A stretch of DNA of 64,000 bases from Burkholderia sp. WP9 (GTDB lineage: Bacteria > Pseudomonadota > Gammaproteobacteria > Burkholderiales > Burkholderiaceae), in the NCBI RefSeq assembly GCF_900104795.1, contig NZ_FNTG01000002.1:3286001-3350000 (forward strand). Reading direction: 5' to 3'. Every line of letters starts with the position of its first letter. Position 1 is the stretch's first letter. The notes under the pieces were generated by a model. That model ran no database searches, was not told where the DNA came from, and was given only the letters and a program-made list of their open reading frames with translations. A program made the translations under genes and the position numbers. This document shows positions 46,190-52,759 of this stretch, piece after piece.

Positions 46190-46420
46190 GGGCCGGAAGT
46201 TAGTATTAGGATGTTAGTCACGTCGGGCAGCGTGGCCATGAATCGGCCACACAGGTTGGCACACGCCGCGACGCTTCAGCACGGCCGCACGAGGACGGCA
46301 GGTGTCGAGTATGCACCCTGGCGGGAATGTGCGCTTGAGCCTGGCGGCCCGGTAAAACCACGCCGCCTTGGCACAGCGTTTGCGCGATTGATGGTTTCTT
46401 TCGACACATGGAGGGTCATT

Positions 46421-46681
46421 ATGAGGATCGAATTCACCGGACGCCGCGAAGTGGTGGCAGCGGCACGCGTCGCCTTCGAAGCCAATGTCGACGGGGCAGA
46501 CGTCTGGTGCAGCGTGTCGCTGGATGCGCTGAACGACCATTTCGGCAACGACGGTCCGTCGGCCCACAACCTCGTCAATACCTTCGAGGCGAATCGCGCG
46601 CGGATTGAAAACGCTACACGGCGCGTGCTGGAGAAAAACGGCGGACAGTCCGTGGAACTCGAAACCGGCGACTTCAACTGA
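46421..46681 (+). CDS. DUF1488-family small protein
   Basis: An 86-residue acidic protein, MRIEFTGRREVVAAARVAFE at the start and ALNDHFGND in the middle, matching DUF1488. A strong GGAGGG (46410-46415) precedes ATG 46421. The frame is open far upstream, but that part is antisense to the MFS exporter and is not coding. Function is unknown. Confidence 0.82.
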   Translation: MRIEFTGRREVVAAARVAFEANVDGADVWCSVSLDALNDHFGNDGPSAHNLVNTFEANRARIENATRRVLEKNGGQSVELETGDFN

Positions 46682-47035
46682 GGCCTTGCCGGCCAGGTGT
46701 CTGATTGACGGCGAGTCCGGTGCACAGGCCGGGCTCGCCAGCCAGATTGGCGGTAACCGTCTGGTCTCTGATCATCCATGCCATGGTTCAGCCAGCCGCG
46801 CACGGCTGTTGTTACCTTGCAACCCTTTCATTGCGCGCAACCCCCACCTGCGCGCGTCTTGAGCGTTCAAACACCCGTCCGGGCGCGGCGCGTCTCGATT
46901 GCTGCATTTAGATGACGGATTCTTAGAGATTTCGTAAAGGTCTGCTCCAGAGCGTGAACGTTCGTTTTGGCCGTTCGCGTTTCTATACTCGCGTCGCTGT
47001 TCAACATGACATTCCCGCTACGCAGGAGCATTGAC
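46682..47035. promoter_or_regulatory. Upstream region of the second porin gene
   Basis: The 354-bp spacer shows no gene. A TATACT at 46984-46989 with a TTCGTT 17 bp upstream (46961-46966) is a plausible sigma-70-type promoter about 50 bp before the porin start. AGGAG near 47024-47028 is the ribosome-binding site. Confidence 0.35.
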
Positions 47036-48187
47036 GTGAAAAAGATTTCCGCCGCAGTCGCGGCATTCGTGGGCCTCGCCGCCACCGCCGCGCATGCGCA
47101 AAGTTCGGTCACGCTGTATGGCCTCATCGACGCCGGCGTGATGTACACCAACAACGTGAAGAAGGGCGGCTCGCAAGGTGCGCTGGTGCAGGCGACGAGC
47201 GGCAATATCAACGGCAGCCGCTTTGGCTTGCGCGGTGCCGAGGATCTCGGCGGCGGCCTGCAGGCGATCTTCGTGCTCGAAAACGGCTACAACGTGCAGA
47301 ACGGCAAGCTCGGCCAGAACGGCCGCATGTTTGGGCGTCAGGCGTATGTCGGCCTGAGCAACAAGGAGTACGGCGCGGTCACGCTCGGCCGGCAGTACGA
47401 CTCGCTGGTCGACTTCGTCGCGCCGCTCTCGGGCACGGCGGGCACCTTCGGCGATACCGGTTTCGCCCACCCGTTCGACAACGACAATCTGAACCACTCG
47501 GTACGGATGAGCAATGCCGTGAAGTACATGAGCGCCAACTATGCCGGCCTGAAGTTCGGCGGCCTGTACGCGTTTTCGAACAACACCGATTTCGCGATCA
47601 ATCGTGCCTACAGCGCGGGCGTGAGTTATGCCAACGGCCCGTTCAAGGCTGCCGCGGGCTACTTGCAGATCAATGGTTCGAACTCGACCACCAACACGGG
47701 TGGCGCGGTCGATCTCGGCGAGTCCACGGCCAACGGCACGGGCGGCTTCCGGCTCGGCGCCGATGTGCAGCGTACGGCCGGCGCCGCGTTGAGCTACGGC
47801 TTCGGCCCGGTGACGGCCGGCTTTGTCTACACGCATAGCCAGTTCCAGAACACGGCGTCGTTCGGCGCGACGCATGGCTCGATGCGCTTCGACAACTACG
47901 AAGTGAACGGCAAGTACGCCGTCACCCCGGCGGTGACGCTGGGTGCGGCTTACACCTACACGGACGCGCACGTGGGCGGCACGTCGACCTACGGCTCCGA
48001 TCCGAAATGGAATCAGGTGAACCTGCAGGCCGTCTATGCGCTGTCGACGCGCACCGACGTCTACGCCGAAGCGATGTACCAGCACGTCAGCGGCACGGGC
48101 TACACCGCGTTCATCAATACGGCCGGCGGCGCGTCTTCGACGGGCAACCAGGTCGTGGGCACCGTGGGCCTGCGCGCACGCTTCTGA
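47036..48187 (+). CDS. Outer-membrane trimeric porin (Burkholderia type)
   Basis: A 383-residue porin similar to the one at 15733. GTG 47036 begins a signal peptide (KKISAAVAAFVGLAATAAHA) followed by QSSVTLYGLIDAGVMYTNNV. The RFGLRGAEDLGGGLQAIF and RQAYVGLSNKEYGAVTLGRQ motifs and the terminal Phe (VGTVGLRARF) fit the family. The frame is open further upstream but ribosome-binding site and signal peptide support the GTG. A long hairpin follows the stop. Confidence 0.93.
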   Translation: MKKISAAVAAFVGLAATAAHAQSSVTLYGLIDAGVMYTNNVKKGGSQGALVQATSGNINGSRFGLRGAEDLGGGLQAIFVLENGYNVQNGKLGQNGRMFGRQAYVGLSNKEYGAVTLGRQYDSLVDFVAPLSGTAGTFGDTGFAHPFDNDNLNHSVRMSNAVKYMSANYAGLKFGGLYAFSNNTDFAINRAYSAGVSYANGPFKAAAGYLQINGSNSTTNTGGAVDLGESTANGTGGFRLGADVQRTAGAALSYGFGPVTAGFVYTHSQFQNTASFGATHGSMRFDNYEVNGKYAVTPAVTLGAAYTYTDAHVGGTSTYGSDPKWNQVNLQAVYALSTRTDVYAEAMYQHVSGTGYTAFINTAGGASSTGNQVVGTVGLRARF

Positions 48188-48200
48188 GCGTGACGATTGC

Positions 48201-48250
48201 CCGGCCGCGTACCGCGTGATATCGCTCGATATCGCGCGCCGCGCGGCCGG
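48201..48250 (+). terminator. Nested hairpin downstream of the porin gene
   Basis: CCGGCCGCG (48201-48209) pairs with CGCGGCCGG (48242-48250); inside lies GATATC-GCTC-GATATC (48218-48233) flanked by further pairing bases. This makes a long interrupted stem starting 14 bp after the stop, followed by GATTTCTCC. It is probably a transcript end or 3' stabiliser; a symmetrical operator is a weaker alternative. Confidence 0.55.
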
Positions 48251-48391
48251 CGATTTCTCCAGATTCAACAACAATCCCTTCGGTGGACGGCCGTTATTCT
48301 ACGAGGATACGGCTCCTATATTGAGTTCAGCGCTTGCGCGGAGAGTGATTCGAAGCGCCGCTCATCATCAATTATCGGAGGTAGTTTCATC

Positions 48392-48700
48392 ATGAAGTCC
48401 CTGATCAAGGCCGTCGTTATCGTTGCCTCGCTGGCCGCTTCGGCCGCGGTTTTTGCCCAATCGAATTCCGGCCTCACACGCGCACAGGTGCGCGCCGAAC
48501 TGGTTCAGCTCGAACAGGTCGGCTATCACGTCGGCGACGGCGACGAAGCCCATTACCCCGACGCGATTCAGGCCGCGGAAGCCCGCGCCGCCGCGCGTAA
48601 CGGTGGCAACAGCGGTTACGGCGGCAGCGTGGCGGGTGCGTCGCAAAGCGGCCGTCCGGCGGTATCCGCAACCGACTGGAACGCCATGTACAGCCGTTGA
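48392..48700 (+). CDS. DUF4148-domain exported protein
   Basis: A 102-residue secreted protein: signal peptide KSLIKAVVIVASLAASAAVF with cleavage before QSN, then the DUF4148 core LTRAQVRAELVQLEQVGYH, and a Gly/Ser-rich tail. GGAGG (about 48377-48381) precedes ATG 48392. Such proteins are abundant in Burkholderia and of unknown function. A related C-terminal segment occurs in the protein at 56674. Confidence 0.85.
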   Translation: MKSLIKAVVIVASLAASAAVFAQSNSGLTRAQVRAELVQLEQVGYHVGDGDEAHYPDAIQAAEARAAARNGGNSGYGGSVAGASQSGRPAVSATDWNAMYSR

Positions 48701-48889
48701 TGCGACCGGCTCGATCCAGTCGTGCGGTGAGGCGCAACGAGGTTCGATATCACGGGCTGCGTTGCGCTGATGCGTTGTGCGGGTGTGTGACGATGCGCAC
48801 GAGTCCGCCCGCCGATAGACGCATGAGCGCAACGCTGCGCGCGCCGGGTAGGGTTGGAAAGGACTCTTCCAGCGTGGCGTATATATCCG

Positions 48890-48982
48890 CTTCGGCGGCG
48901 CCGGTAAAGTAGTCATGCACGCACGGTTCCCGGTGTGCGAGCGAGAGAGTTTGCCCCGGCTGGAGACAGCTGGGGCTTTTTT
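48890..48982 (+). ncRNA. Possible small RNA ending at an orphan terminator
   Basis: An intrinsic terminator stands alone about 250 bp after the DUF4148 gene. Upstream of it, a TATATAT (48880-48886) could be a -10 element, and TTGGAA (48854-48859) lies 20 bp further up, which is long for a -35. The putative transcript of about 90 nt has no credible open frame. Read-through from the DUF4148 gene would explain the terminator equally well. Confidence 0.3.
48953..48982 (+). terminator. Intrinsic terminator
   Basis: A 9-bp stem with one G-T pair (48953-48961 with 48968-48976), a 6-nt loop and six T (48977-48982) form a strong rho-independent terminator on the plus strand. Confidence 0.88.
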
Positions 48983-49151
48983 ATTTGGCGAGGCGGATGA
49001 AGGCAGGATGGCGGCGGCACATCGTTGCCGTTCGTGCATGGGTGGTCGACGAGTACCCGGCTGCGGTATAGTCGCGCGAATAGGCCGCCTGCAGTGATCT
49101 CGCCGCTCGTCGAGGGCGCTGCAGGCTTATTCTTCGAATTTGGAGAACACC

Positions 49152-49787
49152 GTGCAGGAAATCATCGAGGGTTTGATCCGCTTTCAACGCGAAGTCTTTC
49201 CGCAGCAGAGCGCCTTGTTCAAACGTTTGTCGGCGGCGCAAAGTCCCAGCGTGCTTTTCGTGACGTGCTCGGACAGCCGCGTCGTACCGGAACTGCTCAC
49301 GCAGACAGAGCCCGGATCGCTTTTCGTGATCCGCAATGCGGGCAACATCGTGCCGTCTTATGGTCCGGAGCCGGGCGGCGTTTCGGCCACCGTCGAGTAT
49401 GCGGTGGCCGTGCTGGGCGTTCGCGATATCGTGATTTGCGGCCACTCCAATTGCGGCGCGATGACGGCGATCTCCACCTGCACGAATCTGGACCATCTGC
49501 CGGCCGTGGCAAGCTGGCTGCGTCACGCGGATGCGGCCAAAGCCATCAACGCATCGCGCACCTATCATTCGGATGCGGAGTGCCTGGAGGCGTTGGTCAA
49601 AGACAACGTGATCGCACAGCTCGCGAACATTCGTACGCATCCTTCGGTGGCCGTCGGACTCGCGAACAAAAAGCTGAATCTGCACGGCTGGATCTTCGAT
49701 ATCAAAAGCGGTGTGATGCTCGCGCTCGACGGGCGCACCGGCGAGTTCTTGCCGCTGGTGGACAACCCGGACATCTACGCCGTGTAA
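49152..49787 (+). CDS. Beta-class carbonic anhydrase (cytoplasmic)
   Basis: A 211-residue beta-carbonic anhydrase. The zinc ligands are in [11 protein letters not shown] (Cys-x-Asp-x-Arg) and [10 protein letters not shown] (His-x2-Cys). It interconverts CO2 and bicarbonate in the cytoplasm; there is no signal peptide. GTG 49152 is preferred because GGAG stands 6 nt before it; an upstream TTG at 49140 would bury that site. A second, exported carbonic anhydrase gene follows 118 bp downstream. Confidence 0.92.
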   Translation: MQEIIEGLIRFQREVFPQQSALFKRLSAAQSPSVLFVTCSDSRVVPELLTQTEPGSLFVIRNAGNIVPSYGPEPGGVSATVEYAVAVLGVRDIVICGHSNCGAMTAISTCTNLDHLPAVASWLRHADAAKAINASRTYHSDAECLEALVKDNVIAQLANIRTHPSVAVGLANKKLNLHGWIFDIKSGVMLALDGRTGEFLPLVDNPDIYAV

Positions 49788-49905
49788 CTTGAAGTTTGAA
49801 CCTGTGAGGCGCACGATGAGACGTTGCCCGTGCGCCACCAGGCTTTCACGATTCAGACCCATTCGGATGGTGCCGCTGCATTGCGCGTGACATAGGAGGC
49901 GAGCC

Positions 49906-50625
49906 ATGTGCGAGCGTCATCTGTCTTCTCCTGCGCGGCGGAACTTGCTGCTGGCCGGTGCGTCGTCGATCGCGTTGGCAGGCTTGTCGCGACGCGATGC
50001 GAGGGCGGCGCAGCCGGCCGTCGGCAATGCACCGAATTCGATTCCACCTGCGCAAGCGCTCGACCGGCTCATGCAGGGCAACGCCCGCTACGCCGCGAAT
50101 ACCTCTTCAAACAAGGACTATTCCGCTGGCCGCGCGGCACGCGTCTCGGCGCAATATCCGATTGCCGCTATCGTCGGATGTGCGGACTCGCGTGTCGCGC
50201 CGGAGTTGGCTTTCGATCAGGGCCCGGGAGATCTGTTTGTGGTGCGCGTAGCGGGCAACTTCGTCAACGACGATATTCTCGCGAGCCTCGAGTACGGCGT
50301 CGAATTCCTCGGCGTGCCGCTCATCATGGTGCTTGGACACACGCAGTGTGGCGCGGTGGGCGCCACGGTAAAGGTGCTTCAGGAGGGCGCCCGACTGCCC
50401 GGCCACCTTCCGGAACTGGTCCGCGCAATCAGGCCGGCCGTGCGGATCGCGCAGGCGGAGCACGGCGCCGATCTCGTTGCGCAAACCACGATCGAGAACG
50501 TGAGGTTGAACACCAACCGGCTGACTGTGTCCAAACCGCTCATCGGGCCGTATGTGAAGAGCGGGAAGGTCAAGGTGGTCGGCGGCATTTACGATCTGGC
50601 AACAGGCAAGATCGCGCTGGTCTGA
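49906..50625 (+). CDS. Beta-class carbonic anhydrase with Tat signal (periplasmic)
   Basis: A 239-residue beta-carbonic anhydrase with a twin-arginine signal: SPARRNLLLAGASSIALAG, then probable cleavage near ARA-AQP. Zinc motifs are VGCADSRVAPE and LGHTQCGAVGA. Export in folded form through Tat fits a metal enzyme. It would act on CO2/bicarbonate in the periplasm. The two adjacent genes differ clearly in sequence, so they are not a recent duplication. Confidence 0.9.
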   Translation: MCERHLSSPARRNLLLAGASSIALAGLSRRDARAAQPAVGNAPNSIPPAQALDRLMQGNARYAANTSSNKDYSAGRAARVSAQYPIAAIVGCADSRVAPELAFDQGPGDLFVVRVAGNFVNDDILASLEYGVEFLGVPLIMVLGHTQCGAVGATVKVLQEGARLPGHLPELVRAIRPAVRIAQAEHGADLVAQTTIENVRLNTNRLTVSKPLIGPYVKSGKVKVVGGIYDLATGKIALV

Positions 50626-50788
50626 CGCGCCGCGGTCCGCATCTTGCTGTCACTGCTCGCTCCGCTTGGCGATTTGCCTTCGTCTGGTTAGCCAATTGCG
50701 GCGCCAGATATTCCAAAGCCCGACGGGAAAGCCCGGCAAGAGTGCCAGGCGGCCTTGCCATGTTTTGCCTCTACTTCCAGGGAGTGCC

Positions 50789-51904
50789 ATGTCCACTGAT
50801 TCCGCGCGTATCGATAGTTACCTGTTCGAACCCGTCAAGCTGGGACCGCTGCAATTGCCCAATCGCATCGTGATGGCGCCGCTCACGCGCAGCCGCGCGA
50901 AAGAGGGCGATGTGCCGAGCGAACTCGCCATCGAGTACTACGCGCAACGCGCGTCGGCGGGGCTGATCATTGCGGAGGCGACGCAGATATCGCCGCAAGG
51001 CAAAGGCTATGTGTTCACGCCCGGCATCTATACCGACGCCCAGGTGCAGGCATGGAAGCGCATTACCGACGCGGTGCATGAGAAAGGCGGGCATATCTTC
51101 CTGCAACTGTGGCACGTGGGCCGCATTTCGCATCCGTCCTTGCAGCCGGGCAACGCGTTGCCGGTAGCGCCCTCGGCGATCAAGCCGGAAGGCCAGGCTT
51201 ATACCGACGACGGCTTCGTGCCGCTCGTCACCCCTCGTGCGCTCGAAACGTCGGAAATAGCGGGCATCGTCGAGCAATATCGGGTCGCTGCGCAAAACGC
51301 GAAGGCCGCCGGTTTCGACGGCGTGGAAATTCACGCGGCAAACGGCTACCTGCTCGACCAGTTCCTGCGCGACAAGACCAACCGGCGTACCGACCAATAC
51401 GGCGGCTCAATCGCAAATCGAGCGCGTTTCCTGCTCGAAGTGGCCGATGCGGTGACGGGCGTGTGGGGCGGCGAGCAGGTGGGCGTGCGGATTTCACCCC
51501 TCAGCAGTTTCGGCGATATTGCCGACAGCAATCCCGAGCCGCTTTTCAAACATGTCGTGCAGCAGCTCAATGCGCGCAAGCTGGTGTATCTGCACGTGAT
51601 CGAGGGCGACACAGGCGGCTCGCGCGAAGTGCCCGGCGGCTTCGATCTGCAGGTTCTGCGCGAGGCGTTCGACGGCCTCTTCATGGCCAACAACGGCTAC
51701 GACATGGAGCTCGCGCAACGAACGCTCAAGGCGAAGCGGGCGGACCTGATCGCCTTCGGGCGGCCGTTCATCTCCAATCCCGACCTGGTGGCCCGTCTCA
51801 AGAGCGGCGCACCGTTGAACGAGCCCGATCAAGGCACGCTGTATGGCGGCGGCGCCGAAGGGTATATCGACTACCCGACAATCGAGCAGGAGGCGCAACG
51901 CTGA
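50789..51904 (+). CDS. Old Yellow Enzyme family NADH:flavin oxidoreductase
   Basis: A 371-residue FMN ene-reductase: LFEPVKLGPLQLPNRIVMAP, LTRSRA, the GGHIFLQLWHVGRISHPSLQ motif, the FDGVEIHAANGYLLDQFLRD catalytic region and AFGRPFISNPDLVARL are hallmarks of the NemA/OYE class. It reduces activated C=C bonds or nitro compounds with NAD(P)H. ATG 50789 fits the family; the longer open frame overlaps an intergenic region. Confidence 0.93.
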   Translation: MSTDSARIDSYLFEPVKLGPLQLPNRIVMAPLTRSRAKEGDVPSELAIEYYAQRASAGLIIAEATQISPQGKGYVFTPGIYTDAQVQAWKRITDAVHEKGGHIFLQLWHVGRISHPSLQPGNALPVAPSAIKPEGQAYTDDGFVPLVTPRALETSEIAGIVEQYRVAAQNAKAAGFDGVEIHAANGYLLDQFLRDKTNRRTDQYGGSIANRARFLLEVADAVTGVWGGEQVGVRISPLSSFGDIADSNPEPLFKHVVQQLNARKLVYLHVIEGDTGGSREVPGGFDLQVLREAFDGLFMANNGYDMELAQRTLKAKRADLIAFGRPFISNPDLVARLKSGAPLNEPDQGTLYGGGAEGYIDYPTIEQEAQR

Positions 51905-51944
51905 GTGGATGAGCCGCGCTCGCCCTGCGCTCGCCCCTCGCCGG

Positions 51945-52526
51945 TTAGCCGGCGAAGCAGCGAAACGCGAGGCTAATGCGCGGGCCTGTCACGTCCGCGA
52001 GCTTGGGAATACCATGCTCATGCGTGAATTGCGACGCATAGCTCATGACGAGGCAACTGCCGGGCTCCAGTTCGATATGTGCGATCCGGCCGGAACCTGC
52101 CTTCGGGCGGATCGTCATGCGGCGGCTCGCGCCTAGCGAGACGATGGCGATCGGCTGGGCGGCCACGAGCTTGTCTGTCTTGTCGCTATGAAGCGCGACG
52201 CTGTCGCTGCCGTCGCGATAGAGGTTGAGTCCGACGCGATTGAACGGCGCACCCACGAGCGCGCGAACGGCCTCGAAGGCTTCGCCCAGCGGCGCGGGCA
52301 GATCACCGGCTTCGCGCGCGAAGGTGGCGAGCAGGCGGGGTACGGCGACCTGGCGGTCGTACATCATGCGCTGCTGGCTGAGCCAGCCGATGTTCTCCAG
52401 TGCTTCCTGGAACCACTGCTGCGCCGTGGCGGCGGGAATCGACTCCGGCAAATAGCGAATTCCGCCTTCCTCGTCATGAACGAGGGAGACAGGCTCGGGC
52501 GCGAACAGGGCTTGCTGGGACACCAT
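51945..52526 (-). CDS. AlkB-like 2-oxoglutarate/Fe(II) dioxygenase
   Basis: About 193 residues. The Fe ligands are the HSD of VALHSDKTDKLV and the His in FTHEHGIPK, and the 2-oxoglutarate arginine lies in PRISLAFRCF; NRVGLNLYRDGSDSV is the typical preceding strand. AlkB-type enzymes remove methyl adducts from DNA or RNA bases by oxidation. A perfect LexA box lies about 70 bp upstream, so the gene is very probably part of the SOS response. The start is uncertain: ATG 52526 or GTG 52556 (10 more residues); neither has a good ribosome-binding site. Confidence 0.87.
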   Translation of the reverse strand: MVSQQALFAPEPVSLVHDEEGGIRYLPESIPAATAQQWFQEALENIGWLSQQRMMYDRQVAVPRLLATFAREAGDLPAPLGEAFEAVRALVGAPFNRVGLNLYRDGSDSVALHSDKTDKLVAAQPIAIVSLGASRRMTIRPKAGSGRIAHIELEPGSCLVMSYASQFTHEHGIPKLADVTGPRISLAFRCFAG

Positions 52527-52588
52527 GGTTCCGGGATTGGCGGGCAGCCGCCGCACGATCAGGAGGAGACGGGCGGTCAGGGCAAGTC

Positions 52589-52617
52589 ATTATACTGTGT
52601 TTTTATACAGTATTTTG
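52589..52617 (-). promoter_or_regulatory. LexA (SOS) box overlapping the promoter of the AlkB-like gene
   Basis: CTGTGTTTTTATACAG at 52595-52610 fits CTGT-N8-ACAG exactly. On the minus strand a consensus -10 TATAAT (52594-52589) directly adjoins the box, so LexA bound here would cover the spacer of the promoter and block it. Transcription would begin near 52582, 26 bp before the GTG at 52556 and 56 bp before the ATG at 52526. No plus-strand gene starts nearby, so the AlkB-like gene is the only sensible target. Confidence 0.85.
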
Positions 52618-52759
52618 ATCTGCCGCGGCCGCCCGGCTAAAACATGGCGGACTGCACCCGTTTTGCTGTCTTCAGCGCGCCAACCGGACACGCCGCTGCG
52701 CTGCACCGGCCGACCGGCGGTGTTTCATCCGCTGCCGGCCGGCTGAACCAGCACCTCTT

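Larger units (their letters stand above)
48701..49151. other. 451-bp region without a supported protein gene
   Basis: Apart from the terminator and the possible small RNA, the stretch holds only short open frames on both strands with no ribosome-binding site or recognisable product. The last 100 bp should carry the promoter of the first carbonic anhydrase. Confidence 0.5.

Noticed and set aside
44693..46420. Upstream extension of the DUF1488 frame
   Set aside because: This part is antisense to the MFS exporter. The real gene starts at ATG 46421 behind a strong GGAGGG.
48368..49039. 223-codon minus-strand open frame
   Set aside because: It overlaps the DUF4148 gene in antisense and crosses the terminator at 48953-48982; no family features.
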